From Terriglobia bacterium (GTDB lineage Bacteria; Acidobacteriota; Terriglobia; Terriglobales; Acidobacteriaceae), in the NCBI GenBank assembly GCA_020073525.1, contig JAIQFA010000055.1, positions 1 to 35,519 of the forward strand: a stretch of DNA of 35,519 nt. Reading direction: 5' to 3'. Position 1 is the stretch's first letter; each line of letters begins with the position of its first letter. This document shows, piece after piece, positions 23,101 to 31,028 of the stretch. The translations under genes were made by a program, and so were the position numbers. Under the pieces are notes generated by a model. The model was not told the DNA's origin, searched no databases, and worked only from the letters and a program-made list of their open reading frames with translations.

Positions 23101-23872
23101 TTATTCCCTGATGAACGTGGCGGAAGATTACAACCGGCCGCACCGCGGACATTTCGGGGCGTCGGGGATGGATCGAACCCACCAGCTTACGTTCACGCCG
23201 ATGGCGGACTTGCCGCACGGGCTGCGGCTGTCGATGATCGCGCACCTGGCATCACCGCTGCCGCTGAGCGCTTACATTCCACAGCAGGACGGCGGCGGTG
23301 TGGCGGGGGAAATCTTCCGCAGCGATATCAGCGGTGACGGCACGGTGGGCGATCTCTTGCCCGGGTTTATCGGAAGCACGGGAAAATACTCGACCAGCAA
23401 ATTGACCAAGTCCGTCGCGTTTTACAACAGCTCGTATGCCGGGAAGCTGACGCCGGCGGGTTCGACGCTGGTGAGCACCGGTCTGTTTACCGGGCAGGAA
23501 CTGGTGGCGCTGGGTGCATATTCGCCGCTGATTCAACCGCCGCCCGGACATTTTGCGGAAGCGACCTGGCTGAAAACGATCGATCTGCGTCTGAACTGGC
23601 CGGTGCACATCGGAGAGCGTGTAATGCTGGAGCCGAGTGTCTCCCTGTTCAACGTTTTCAACTTTGCCAACTTCGGCGGGCCAGGCAACCAGCTCAGCGG
23701 CGCGCTGAACGGCGCTCCCGGCAGTTCGCTGAACAACGCAAGTTCCGCAGGATTCTGCGGGAATTCCACTGCATTCTGTAGCTCGCGCCTGGACCGGGTT
23801 TTGCCCGGTTCCGGTACCTATGCCAACGGGGCTCCGCGCCAGATGGAGTTCGGAATACGGGTGACATTCTAG
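20180..23872 (+). CDS. TonB-dependent receptor, Oar-like, with carboxypeptidase-regulatory-like domain
   Basis: A 1230-residue outer-membrane protein. Start TTG at 20180, supported by AGGAGAG (20168-20174) five bases upstream. Signal peptide 1-31 (SIALLLVVAVALTGTSWA). Residues about 42-118 form the carboxypeptidase-regulatory-like beta-sandwich (GTIQGTVRDDVGTPVEGARV, GVPPGVYVVRVEGRD). A plug region follows with LPINGRNFLNAGQLEPGVQV, then a long beta-barrel rich in aromatic/Asn turns, ending in a terminal Phe (FGIRVTF). Acidobacterial genomes carry many such receptors for carbohydrate or other polymer uptake. The substrate is unknown, and no SusD-like partner is adjacent. A weak terminator follows. 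Confidence 0.92.
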   Translation: MFDWSGLHVRRSLSIALLLVVAVALTGTSWAQETSENPTTGTIQGTVRDDVGTPVEGARVLYSSSATDTRGVTRTGKDGTYLSEGVPPGVYVVRVEGRDMLPVDSSVTVALGAAATADFKLEWINPGPVHLESAFSGEVPDSLPINGRNFLNAGQLEPGVQVVDGRALDQGKSGFQSLSINSQLGRTTHYDMDEVEVMDETKGASTLNLPSEAVREVIVSRATPELFQSLNAAGAVRIATRSGGDEWHGNLFGNFRDRSVGMAGFPSGSPNYSRQQYGFGAGGAVIKDRAFLFLGGERSKQDGVLPIQLGFPCVGAYLTGLCGTSAASQVSLQSAYFRENMLTARLDYNFSENMKGFARLSYDNANEIGPSQSQSNFRNQVNVPAAVLGMDWNRGRFVNSARFGYQKMVNAINPALIDPTIPFHMQIGSYALGPTVAGPRQTIQRDLFGRYDSSTVYRENHTIRFGAAVHRIDQADFFAPGNFGPSVTSSNGLDVINAVNSNPLLVPLIPGDPRGAADNPLNYPVGTVTIFNGLGNFSENSAFNRSTGGHSDTRIEGYIGDTFNVFPNLNVSFGVNYVRDSGRTNSDLPAVPCSAINTAIVQTPPCTSGLILDQFGFLANGTNNHQELGLPTNQPDWNFAPQVGIAWDAGHNGRTVFRASGGMFYDNFLLQNSYQDRINRLSNGQYNRSLTLCPTGSVLFPNGSVVSSVDGVDIATGICGQTIGNAATLIQDLQTQFLAAQSAVAGGPNVYSLANSVANFGGMLAPNFRTPRVVHMSAGMQHQIGEHGMFSVDYVRELGTQFPLGIDTNHVGDAGFLTNGDNPNPLLNTYAAELSAINATVTKVGCPQATFAGPGIAGSGASQYSVNCYLAAVPGASITDFARNGLDSSNAFCGPFPCSVLGKQQAAFGGINPSVGSNIMYFPSGRSMYQGLHLAYKTSIANPTKRVGRLDMAIAYAWSRYRTNVAGPNGSGGDYSLMNVAEDYNRPHRGHFGASGMDRTHQLTFTPMADLPHGLRLSMIAHLASPLPLSAYIPQQDGGGVAGEIFRSDISGDGTVGDLLPGFIGSTGKYSTSKLTKSVAFYNSSYAGKLTPAGSTLVSTGLFTGQELVALGAYSPLIQPPPGHFAEATWLKTIDLRLNWPVHIGERVMLEPSVSLFNVFNFANFGGPGNQLSGALNGAPGSSLNNASSAGFCGNSTAFCSSRLDRVLPGSGTYANGAPRQMEFGIRVTF

Positions 23873-23920
23873 GTTCCTGCGCAGAAGTTTGCGAAGATGT
23901 AGACCTTCCGATGCCCATGT

Positions 23921-23950
23921 TTTGCCGCAACAGCGCAAAGTTTTTATCTT
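23921..23950 (+). terminator. probable intrinsic terminator after the receptor gene
   Basis: TTTGCCGC (23921-23928) pairs with GCGCAAA (23933-23939) with one bulged C and an AACA loop, followed by GTTTTTATCTT. The stem is short, so strength is uncertain, but position and T-run fit. Confidence 0.5.
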
Positions 23951-23985
23951 CCTGGATTTTTTTGGTGCACTACCGATTTATTGTC

Positions 23986-24013
23986 TTGACTTCAAATCGG
24001 AATGCGCTAAGCT
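23986..24013 (+). promoter_or_regulatory. candidate sigma70-type promoter
   Basis: TTGACT (23986-23991) matches the -35 consensus at five of six positions. A weaker -10, TAAGCT (24008-24013), follows after 16 bases. It would start a monocistronic transcript for the secreted protein at 24116 with a leader of about 95 bases. The -10 match is poor, so this is tentative. Confidence 0.45.
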
Positions 24014-24115
24014 TCCCCAGTCAGTGACGGCCACTACACTTCCCCAGTAGGGTCGCACTGAGTTGGGGTTGTGCAACCTTTCACAATTGAACAAAACTTC
24101 CAGGAGGAAATTCCT
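24012..24115 (+). other. structured 5' leader with direct repeats and strong ribosome-binding site
   Basis: CTTCCCCAGT occurs twice (24012-24021 and 24039-24048). The small inverted pairs AGTG/CACT (about 24023-24035), CAGT/ACTG (24046-24060) and CCCCA/TGGGG (24043 with 24064-24068) could fold. It ends with AGGAGG (24102-24107), eight bases before the TTG start. Probably untranslated; a GTG at 24071 is in frame but has no ribosome-binding site. Confidence 0.5.
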
Positions 24116-24652
24116 TTGAAACTGAAAAGCTTGTTGGTAATCACTCTGCTCGTCATCGGCTGTAGCTTTGCCTCTGCGCAAACCTTCGGCTTCGGAACTG
24201 CCGGCGGTAGCTACCTGTATTGCAATTACGTCCAGCTCTCCAACACCTTCGGCGCTCCGTTCGCCGTGTGGCAGGGTGTGGACAACCTCAGCGCTTGCCC
24301 GGGCTTCCTCGGCATCAACGCTACCGTCGTGGGCATCAAGGGCGGCATGACCGCTACCACGAATCCTCTCGGCGTTGCCATCGCTGGCGTCACCTATGGT
24401 GACAACCTGTACGACGCCTACGCGTACGGCTTCACCGGCGCGCAGTGGGATGTGACCCAGAAGTTGGCTTGCAACAAGTACAAGAATGGCCACGCTGTCG
24501 GCAGCTATCGCTGGATCGGCTTTGCCAGCGTCAGCGGCTTCGTGTTCGGCGACAACTTTGGTTTCCTGAGCTGCACGATCCCGGGCAAGGCTGGTTCAGT
24601 TCCAAGCCGTGGCGTGTCGTTCGGCAGCGCAAAGGTTGCCAAGAAACGGTAA
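24116..24652 (+). CDS. secreted protein of unknown function
   Basis: Not recognised. 178 residues from a TTG at 24116 chosen because of the near-perfect AGGAGG at 24102-24107. An N-terminal signal peptide (MKLKSLLVITLLVIGCSFASA-Q) is followed by a Gly/Ala/aromatic-rich mature protein of about 157 residues with four cysteines (YCNYVQL, SACPGF, LACNKY, LSCTIP), possibly two disulfides, and a basic tail (SAKVAKKR). No enzyme motif is visible. It has its own promoter candidate, leader and strong terminator, suggesting a separately regulated and perhaps abundant exported protein. The Gly-rich beta-like composition could suit a surface or structural role, but that is speculation. Confidence 0.8.
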   Translation: MKLKSLLVITLLVIGCSFASAQTFGFGTAGGSYLYCNYVQLSNTFGAPFAVWQGVDNLSACPGFLGINATVVGIKGGMTATTNPLGVAIAGVTYGDNLYDAYAYGFTGAQWDVTQKLACNKYKNGHAVGSYRWIGFASVSGFVFGDNFGFLSCTIPGKAGSVPSRGVSFGSAKVAKKR

Positions 24653-24679
24653 CAGATATAACTTGTAGGGCTTGAATTA

Positions 24680-24712
24680 GGCCACGCTGATTCACGGCGT
24701 GGCCTTTTTCTT
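24680..24712 (+). terminator. intrinsic terminator
   Basis: A perfect 8-bp stem GGCCACGC (24680-24687) with GCGTGGCC (24697-24704) and a 9-base loop, followed by TTTTTCTT (24705-24712). It lies 27 bases after the stop of the secreted protein. Confidence 0.92.
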
Positions 24713-24726
24713 GTATTCTGGCAGGC

Positions 24727-24811
24727 GTCGGTCGTTCGTCGTTCGCTGGCTTGGGAGGGGACGCAAAACGTATCCCGGCCCGCGAACGACCACCGACCGG
24801 CGGCCACGACC
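24727..24811. repeat. inverted-repeat word cassette F
   Basis: The left arm GTCGGTCGTTCGTCGTTCGC (24727-24746, to 24750) is opposed by GCGAACGACCACCGACCGG (24782-24800, to 24811), which repeats the complementary words. The centre at 24751-24781 is unrelated. Same GTCGTT word family as cassettes A and G. It lies after a terminator and 23 bases before the next start, leaving that gene's GAGGAG site free. Confidence 0.75.
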
Positions 24812-24834
24812 ACTCATTTCGAGGAGATCGCAGA

Positions 24835-25560
24835 ATGTGTAGATCAATCGCAGCTTTGCTGTTTGCAGGCTGCCTTACGTTCCAGGTGTGGGCACAGACG
24901 CCGCCACCGCAGCAACCGGCCACTCAGTCCCCTGCAGCAGCACCGGCTCCGGCCGAGCCGGCTGCTTCCACATCGCAACCGTCCCAGTTTCCCTTGGATC
25001 AATTCAAAGAGTTTTCCGCCATCATGGCAGGAGGCCCGGTTCCTGGGACGGAGGACGAAATCCACATCTACCGTTCCGGCAACCTGATGAGGATGGAAGC
25101 CAATGACGGGAGAATCTACCACATCACCGATTTGGTAAAACATGAGTCGCATGGTCTCGCGAGGACCGGATGCCTGAAATACGCCAACTCCTATATCCGA
25201 TCCTATCCCTTTTCGTTTTCGGGCAAGGACAACACCTTCGAGCGCGTGCCGGTTGGAAAAGAAACAGTCGACGGGCATGTTTGCCAGGTCGAGGACGTGA
25301 CCATTTCTTTCCCGAAAAACCCCACTCAAGCCAAGATCAGGCTGTGGGAAGCGGAAGATCTGCAAGGCTTCCCCATCAAGGTGGAGACTCGTGGCGGGCC
25401 GAAGCACAGGACCATTCTCTATAAGAACGTCGTGCTGGGTCCTCAGGATCCCACGCTTTTCATTTTCCCGGACACTTGCCAGAACTCGGAAAAAACCATT
25501 GGGAAAACCAAATTGAAGCCCTCGAGTCCCAAGAAACCGCCGACCGGGAAGTCGCAGTAA
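24835..25560 (+). CDS. secreted protein of unknown function with Pro/Ala-rich linker
   Basis: Not recognised. 241 residues from the ATG at 24835, set by GAGGAG (24821-24826); a longer frame from 24751 crosses cassette F and is rejected. Signal peptide 1-20 (CRSIAALLFAGCLTFQVWA), then a Pro/Gln/Ala low-complexity stretch (about 22-55), then a beta-rich domain (60-225) with alternating strands such as IHIYRSGNLMRMEANDGRI and FPIKVETRGG, and a basic Lys/Pro tail. Three cysteines (in RTGCLKY, HVCQVED, DTCQNSE). The beta-rich part recalls LolA- or DUF4412-like lipid-carrier folds, but only loosely. Just upstream of the sulfatase-like pair. Confidence 0.75.
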   Translation: MCRSIAALLFAGCLTFQVWAQTPPPQQPATQSPAAAPAPAEPAASTSQPSQFPLDQFKEFSAIMAGGPVPGTEDEIHIYRSGNLMRMEANDGRIYHITDLVKHESHGLARTGCLKYANSYIRSYPFSFSGKDNTFERVPVGKETVDGHVCQVEDVTISFPKNPTQAKIRLWEAEDLQGFPIKVETRGGPKHRTILYKNVVLGPQDPTLFIFPDTCQNSEKTIGKTKLKPSSPKKPPTGKSQ

Positions 25561-25565
25561 GCGCC

Positions 25566-25651
25566 GCCGCCCTTGGCGGCTGTCGCGGGGGCATGTGCGG
25601 ACAGGGCTTCTGCTCTGTCCCACTGGCGCGGTCAAGATGCCGGCGCTACAG
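25566..25651. repeat. short palindromic repeats before the sulfatase-like pair
   Basis: GCCGCC/GGCGGC (25566-25580) is followed by GGACAGGGC/GCTCTGTCC (25599-25620, one G-T pair) and a looser GGCGCGG/GCCGGCGC pair (about 25625-25646). No gene fits; an in-frame extension of the downstream ORF through this block (from 25595) is repeat translation. Confidence 0.65.
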
Positions 25652-25753
25652 TTCAACACCCGCGGTAACGGCGATGGGTTCCCCAATCGCGAGATAATTA
25701 CCAGAGGTTGTCGAAACTCAAAACCAGTTCTTCCCCAGCAGAGGGTGTTTGCA

Positions 25754-27820
25754 ATGAGTGTGGTTCGTTGGTGGTTGTGTATTTTCAGTTTGGCGGCAAG
25801 CACGCTGCTGGCCCAAAACGCAAACAGCGCGCCTTCCGAGGTCACGACACAGACTGCGGCCCCGGTATGTCCGAATACGATTTTGATCACGATCGACACC
25901 ACGCGCGCCGACCGCATGGGATTTCTCGGTTCGAAACGCGGCCTGACGCCGAATCTGGATGGGCTGGCGCAGCAGTCCGCCGTCTTTACCCAGGCCTACT
26001 CGCAGGCTCCTCTCACGCCCACCTCGCACGCGACCATTCTTACGGGCACTTATCCGCAGTACCACCAGATCCTCACTTTCAAAATACCGTTAGCCAAGGA
26101 TCTTCCCTACATGCCCGATATCCTGAAGGCCCACGGTTATTCGACCGCCGCATTTGTTGGCTCTCTGGCGCTGGACCCGGTGTTGAGTGTCCCAGGGTTT
26201 GAGCGCGGATTTGACACCTACGACGCCAACTACAACTGGGACGCCTATACCCCGAATACCCGCTACCAGTCCACTGAGCGCCGCGCAGGCGATGTAGTAG
26301 CGCGCGCCCTGGCCTGGCTGGACAAGCACCAGCAGAGTCCATTCTTCCTGTGGGTGCACCTGTACGATCCGCACGAACCCTACGACCCGCCACAGCCCTA
26401 CAAAACTCGCTACGCCAAAGCGCTCTACGATGGCGAGATTGCATACACAGATTCGGCCATCGGCAAACTGCTCCGTCAATTGAAGGCGCGTGGCCTTTAC
26501 GATGGGGCCCTGATTGCTGTGACGTCGGATCATGGCGAGTCGCTGGGGGCCCATGGAGAAGACACGCACGGCGTTTTTGTTTATGACGAAACCATCCACG
26601 TGCCGCTCGTCATCAAGCTGCCCCACGGCGGCGCAGCGGGCAGGCGTGTGGAAACCCGAGTTGAGCTAGCGGATATCATGCCCACCCTGCTGCAAAGCGA
26701 GGGCATTGAGGTGCCCACACAGGTGCAAGGCGAATCGCTGCTGGAATTGATGAAGCCAGGACCGGCGGGCGCAGCAGCCGCCGAGGCGTGGCGCGACAAG
26801 GGCGCCTATTCCCAGGCGGACTACGGGCACCTGGTCTTTGCCTGGAGCGCGCTGCAGTCCCTGCGCACCGGAAAGTATTTGTATATTCAGGCGCCTCGTC
26901 GCGAACTGTATGATGACGGCGCGGATACGAAAGCCGAACGCAACCTCGCTCCCAAATCTCCCGCCGTGGCGGACACACTGTCCTCGAGGCTGGAGGCCTT
27001 CCGCCAGAAGACGACCAACACGCGAGAGACGCCGAAGGCCTCCCTGGATGCTGACCGGGTGAATAAGCTGGCGGCGCTGGGATACATGGCCCCCCTCACC
27101 GACGCTGCGATGGGCGCTTCCACTGAGCGCGGGGCCGACCCCAAAGACAAAATCGCAACTGCCAACACCATCATGCGGATCAACGATATCCTTCAGAATT
27201 GGCGCTGCGACAAAGCCCTGCCCGAGCTGCACAAGGCGATCCTCACCTCGCCCAATGTCTCCATGCTGCATTTCTTTCTCGGCGGTTGTTACATGGAGAA
27301 CAAGGACTTCGCCAAAGCCGTGCCAGAATTGCGTAAGGCCGTGGAGATCGATCCCGGTTTCACCCGCGCCGCGATGAACCTGGGCCGCGCCTCTCTCAAA
27401 GTCCAGGACTACGACGGGGCGGCGACTGCCTTCGAGCGGGTGATCAAAACGGATCCCAACATCATGGACGCCCACGTTCTCCTGGTGGTTGTCTACGCCC
27501 AGTTGAACCGCCCGCAAGACGAAATCAGGGAGTGCCGGAGAGTGCTGGAGGTCGTGCCCGATCACTTTGGAAGTAACCTGAATCTGGGGCGGTTCCTGGC
27601 GCAATCGGGCGACTTGCAGGGCGCCATCGCTCCTCTCCAGAAAGCGGCCTCAGTCCGGCCGACCAGACCCGCTCCACACATGTATCTCGCCGATGTATAC
27701 AAGCAATTGGGACGAGAGGAGGATGCGAAGCGGGAACAGGCCGAAGCCGAACGTCTGGACGCCGCCCCAGCGCATCCCCCGGGCGCGGAGCCTGACACCG
27801 GCAAGTCCGATCCGAATTGA
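25754..27820 (+). CDS. sulfatase-like hydrolase with C-terminal TPR repeats (paralogue 1)
   Basis: 688 residues from the ATG at 25754; the upstream extension is repeat-derived. Signal peptide 1-20 (WWLCIFSLAASTLLA). Alkaline-phosphatase-superfamily core at about 40-440: metal ligand region ITIDTTRADRMG (Asp48), the nucleophile segment LTPTSHATILTG, and TSDHGESLGAHGEDTHG with further metal ligands. The sulfatase CxPxR motif reads T88-P-T-S-H92, so there is no formylglycine Cys/Ser; Thr88 would be the nucleophile, as in phosphodiesterase-type members. Residues about 485-665 are TPR repeats (FAKAVPELRKAVEIDPGF, YDGAATAFERVIKTDPN). Exported. Next to a close paralogue. Confidence 0.88.
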   Translation: MSVVRWWLCIFSLAASTLLAQNANSAPSEVTTQTAAPVCPNTILITIDTTRADRMGFLGSKRGLTPNLDGLAQQSAVFTQAYSQAPLTPTSHATILTGTYPQYHQILTFKIPLAKDLPYMPDILKAHGYSTAAFVGSLALDPVLSVPGFERGFDTYDANYNWDAYTPNTRYQSTERRAGDVVARALAWLDKHQQSPFFLWVHLYDPHEPYDPPQPYKTRYAKALYDGEIAYTDSAIGKLLRQLKARGLYDGALIAVTSDHGESLGAHGEDTHGVFVYDETIHVPLVIKLPHGGAAGRRVETRVELADIMPTLLQSEGIEVPTQVQGESLLELMKPGPAGAAAAEAWRDKGAYSQADYGHLVFAWSALQSLRTGKYLYIQAPRRELYDDGADTKAERNLAPKSPAVADTLSSRLEAFRQKTTNTRETPKASLDADRVNKLAALGYMAPLTDAAMGASTERGADPKDKIATANTIMRINDILQNWRCDKALPELHKAILTSPNVSMLHFFLGGCYMENKDFAKAVPELRKAVEIDPGFTRAAMNLGRASLKVQDYDGAATAFERVIKTDPNIMDAHVLLVVVYAQLNRPQDEIRECRRVLEVVPDHFGSNLNLGRFLAQSGDLQGAIAPLQKAASVRPTRPAPHMYLADVYKQLGREEDAKREQAEAERLDAAPAHPPGAEPDTGKSDPN

Positions 27821-27892
27821 GAGGTGTGGCCATCAGCCCTCTTTCAGAAGTTCTTTTCTACGGCTGATGTGCGCACAAGGACTCATCTAACT

Positions 27893-29893
27893 ATGGCTGC
27901 GATTCGTTGTTTATTTTTGGTCGTTGCGCTGACCGCGTCTGTTTCGGCGACGGGTACGCCCGTGGCTCCCAAGGCGCCGGCTGCAAATCCAAGATCTCCA
28001 AACATTGTTCTGATCACGCTCGATACCACGCGCGCTGACCGCATGGGATTTCTGGGTTCGAAGCTTGGGCTGACCCCGAACCTGGATGCCTTCGCGAACC
28101 AGTCGTCGGTTTTCACGCGTGCCTATGCGCAGGCTCCACTGACGCCTACCTCACACGCGACGATTCTCACGGGTACCTATCCCCAGTTCCATCAAGTCAG
28201 CTTTCACACGTCGCTGGCCAAAGACTTACCCTATGCTCCCGACATTCTGCGCGCCCGAGGATATCGCACCGCAGCCTTCGTCGGCTCACTCGTGCTCGAC
28301 CCTGCCGTGGCTGCGCGCGGCTTTGAGCGCGGGTTTGACACTTACGATGCTGGCTTTCACTACGAAGGTGGGGGAGAGGATCGCTACCGTACCGTCGAGC
28401 GCCGTGGCAGTGAGGTCGTAGCCCGTGCCCTGGCTTGGCTGAGCAAACACCCGGCCGGCCCGTTTTTCATCTGGATACACCTGTACGATCCGCACGATCC
28501 CTATGATCCGCCGGAGCCCTACAAGACCCGGTACGCATCGGAACCCTACGACGGCGAAATTGCGTATGTGGACGCGGTGGTCGGAAAATTCTTCAGTCGG
28601 CTCAAAGCCCGTGGTCTTTACGACAACACGATCATCACGCTGACCTCCGACCACGGCGAATCGCTGGGTGCCCACGGCGAAGATACCCACGGGATTTTTC
28701 TCTACGATGACACGATCCAGGTACCCCTGCTGATCAAGCTGCCGCACGCCCGTGCGGGCGGAAAACGGATCGACAATCGCGTAGAGCTGGTAAACATATT
28801 GCCCACACTGTTACAGGCTTCTCGGATTGACATCCCGCAGCAAGTGCAAGGGGAATCGTTGCTGCCGCTGATGCAAGGCGAAGCGGAGGAAGGCAATTCG
28901 ACAGCTTGGCGCGATCGGGCGGCGTACGCCCAATCCGAGATTCAGCACACCGAATTCGGCTGGAGCGCGGAGCAGTCGTTGCGGGCCGGCAAGTATCTGT
29001 TCATCCAGGCGCCGCGCCGCGAGCTGTACGACGAGGCGGCCGATCCGAAAGCCGGCCACAACCTGGCATCGTCTTCTGCAGCGGTCGCCGACACGCTGGC
29101 GACCCGGCTGGAGACATTCCGGCAGAAGACGACGAGCCAGCAAGTGGCTTCTACCGCCACTCTGGACCCAGCCGCACAGGAGAAGCTCGGTGCGCTGGGA
29201 TACATGGCTTCGGGCAGAACCGTTGTGGAGGGATCGGTCAACGATCAAGGCGCGGACCCAAAGGACAAAATCGAAATTGCCAACATGATCCATCGGGCCG
29301 AGCTCATGCAGCAAGACACGCGTGTCGAAGAGTCGATCGCCCTACTCGAGCAGGTTCTCGCCAAAGAACCCGACCTGGCGTTGTACGCGAAATTGGGCAA
29401 TTGGATGATGCGGCAAAAAGAGTACCGGAGAGCGGTGCCCGTCCTGCGCAAAGCCATGGAACAGGATCGGGAATCGCCCGTGAACCATTTGCAACTCGCG
29501 AAGGCCCTGCTCGGAACCGGGGATATCGAGGGTGCGGTGCCCGAGTTGGAGATCACCGAGGCCAAGATGCCGCAGCTCGTGGACGCTCACATGCTTCTGG
29601 AGATGGCCTATACCAAGCTCAACCGCGTGCCGGACGCCATCAGGGAGTGCAAAATGGTTCTGCAGTTTCTCCCCGACCACTACCCCAGTTACCTGATCCT
29701 CGGGCGGTTCTTGGAGGTTTCGGGAGATCTTGACGGGGCCGTCTCAAACCTGAGGAAAGCCATTGCTCTGGAGCCTCAAGCGCCCGATCCGCACGTGATC
29801 CTGGCCGATGTCTACGATCACTTGGGGCGCAAGATGGATGCCGGGCGCGAACGGGCAGCCGCGAAGCGCCTCGGAGCAAACGGCGGGGAGTAA
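27893..29893 (+). CDS. sulfatase-like hydrolase with C-terminal TPR repeats (paralogue 2)
   Basis: 666 residues from the ATG at 27893 (AAGGA at 27877-27881); a GTG at 27824 would give an unlikely leader. Signal peptide IRCLFLVVALTASVSA. The domain layout equals the preceding gene: ITLDTTRADRMGFLGSK, LTPTSHATILTG, IHLYDPHDPYDPPEPYKTRY, LTSDHGESLGAHGEDTHG, then TPR repeats (about 470-650) with RRAVPVLRKAMEQDRESPV. The same Thr/His substitution of the sulfatase signature is present. The two proteins are clearly tandem duplicates that diverged most in the linker between enzyme and TPR parts. A related exported phospho- or sulfo-ester substrate is likely; which one is unknown. Confidence 0.88.
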   Translation: MAAIRCLFLVVALTASVSATGTPVAPKAPAANPRSPNIVLITLDTTRADRMGFLGSKLGLTPNLDAFANQSSVFTRAYAQAPLTPTSHATILTGTYPQFHQVSFHTSLAKDLPYAPDILRARGYRTAAFVGSLVLDPAVAARGFERGFDTYDAGFHYEGGGEDRYRTVERRGSEVVARALAWLSKHPAGPFFIWIHLYDPHDPYDPPEPYKTRYASEPYDGEIAYVDAVVGKFFSRLKARGLYDNTIITLTSDHGESLGAHGEDTHGIFLYDDTIQVPLLIKLPHARAGGKRIDNRVELVNILPTLLQASRIDIPQQVQGESLLPLMQGEAEEGNSTAWRDRAAYAQSEIQHTEFGWSAEQSLRAGKYLFIQAPRRELYDEAADPKAGHNLASSSAAVADTLATRLETFRQKTTSQQVASTATLDPAAQEKLGALGYMASGRTVVEGSVNDQGADPKDKIEIANMIHRAELMQQDTRVEESIALLEQVLAKEPDLALYAKLGNWMMRQKEYRRAVPVLRKAMEQDRESPVNHLQLAKALLGTGDIEGAVPELEITEAKMPQLVDAHMLLEMAYTKLNRVPDAIRECKMVLQFLPDHYPSYLILGRFLEVSGDLDGAVSNLRKAIALEPQAPDPHVILADVYDHLGRKMDAGRERAAAKRLGANGGE

Positions 29894-30021
29894 CAAGCAA
29901 AGGGTCGCAGGAGAACCGGAACGCTGTTTCGCGCGCTCCGTGTGAGCCACCCGCAACTGCTGCAGAATGTTGCACCGGTTTGCTGCCGATATGAAGATTC
30001 CTGTCAGGCGTATGCTGAAGC

Positions 30022-30798
30022 GTGGTCTGGCGCCAAAGCATTTTCGCAGTGCTGATCTGCTGGCTGCTGTGTGACGCGGCGTTTTCGCAAACGCCTGCAA
30101 CGCAGGCGGCGACTCCGCTTGCTCTGCGGGCCGCCGTACCGCTGCTATGCACCGAGAACAACCGCGCTGCCCACACGCGCGTTCGCGGCTCCGGGGTCAT
30201 CGCCGATTCCGGTGGCACCTTGCTAACGGCGGCGCACGTCATCCTGCAAGCGCGCTTCGACTGCACCCTCAGCGTGATGATTCCGGACGAGGAGTGGACC
30301 CGCAGCGGACGATTGCGCGCCTTCCTGGTGGGAGATTGCCATCTGAACCAGCCACTTGATCTGGCGGTGTGCCGCATTCATCCCGCAGAGAACAGCCGCG
30401 ACTGGGGCTATCTGCGTGCAGCTCGGATCCGGCTGCGTCCGGCCACGTCCGGCGAACTAGTGTGGGTCACGGCCTTCACCGGCTGGGGCCTGCTGCCGCT
30501 GACCCGCAGCGGTCATATCACGGGGCGTCAGGACTACCAGCGTCAGGACGGATGCCGTTGCGACTTCGCTACTGACATTACGGCTGTCGAAGGCATGAGC
30601 GGCAGCCCCGTCATCTCCGGCGAAGGAGAAGTTTTGGGGATACTCACGCTGGCGGGGAAAGAAAAATTCCGCGGATTTTCCTTCGGCGTCAGTTTTGACG
30701 AGGCGAGAAGCTTTCTGAAGGCCGAAGGCGTGATTGCCTCGGCTGGCTTGGTGGATCACGTGCCTGGAAAACAGGTGCGCCTTAGTGATCTGCGGTAG
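30022..30798 (+). CDS. secreted trypsin-like serine protease
   Basis: 258 residues from a GTG at 30022. No good ribosome-binding site, so the start is uncertain, but the signal peptide (SIFAVLICWLLCDAAFS) follows directly. Catalytic triad visible: His72 in LLTAAHVIL, Asp113 in PLDLAVCRI, Ser193 in VEGMSGSPV. No PDZ domain, so it is a short single-domain protease rather than a DegP/HtrA. Five cysteines in the mature part. Separated by 128 bases from the sulfatase-like genes; co-transcription is possible. Confidence 0.85.
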   Translation: MVWRQSIFAVLICWLLCDAAFSQTPATQAATPLALRAAVPLLCTENNRAAHTRVRGSGVIADSGGTLLTAAHVILQARFDCTLSVMIPDEEWTRSGRLRAFLVGDCHLNQPLDLAVCRIHPAENSRDWGYLRAARIRLRPATSGELVWVTAFTGWGLLPLTRSGHITGRQDYQRQDGCRCDFATDITAVEGMSGSPVISGEGEVLGILTLAGKEKFRGFSFGVSFDEARSFLKAEGVIASAGLVDHVPGKQVRLSDLR

Positions 30799-30817
30799 CG
30801 CTGCGATTCGTATCAGG

Positions 30818-30968
30818 GCACGCCTTCACAGCTTGCGGAATGCACCTGTTTTTGGGTGGCGCAGCGGTTTACCGCTGCGATATCTGGCGCATTTTCAGCG
30901 TCGGCTTTAGCCGCTGAGGTCCTACTGCGGCGAAATAGATCCTTTTTCCGCAAGCTGTACAGGCGTGC
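30818..30968. repeat. 151-bp element with 23-bp terminal inverted repeats
   Basis: Ends 30818-30840 (starting GCACGCCTTCACAGCTTGCG) and 30946-30968 (starting TTCCGCAAGCTGTACAGGCG) are complementary at 21 of 23 positions. The interior contains a perfect GCAGCGGT/ACCGCTGC hairpin (30861-30878) and the unit GGCTTTAGCCGCTGAGG, also found near 1194-1210. No ORF lies inside. The layout is that of a small non-autonomous mobile element (MITE-like) or a compound REP-type repeat. It lies between convergent genes. Confidence 0.75.
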
Positions 30969-31028
30969 GGTAATCGCCAGGTCATGAAAATGCCTTCAGG
31001 CGCTGAGGCCGGATCCGAACGTTCGCCT

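Noticed and set aside
24844..25917. 357-residue minus-strand frame
   Set aside because: Crosses cassette, repeat and two plus-strand genes with signal peptides; composition is that of an antisense frame.
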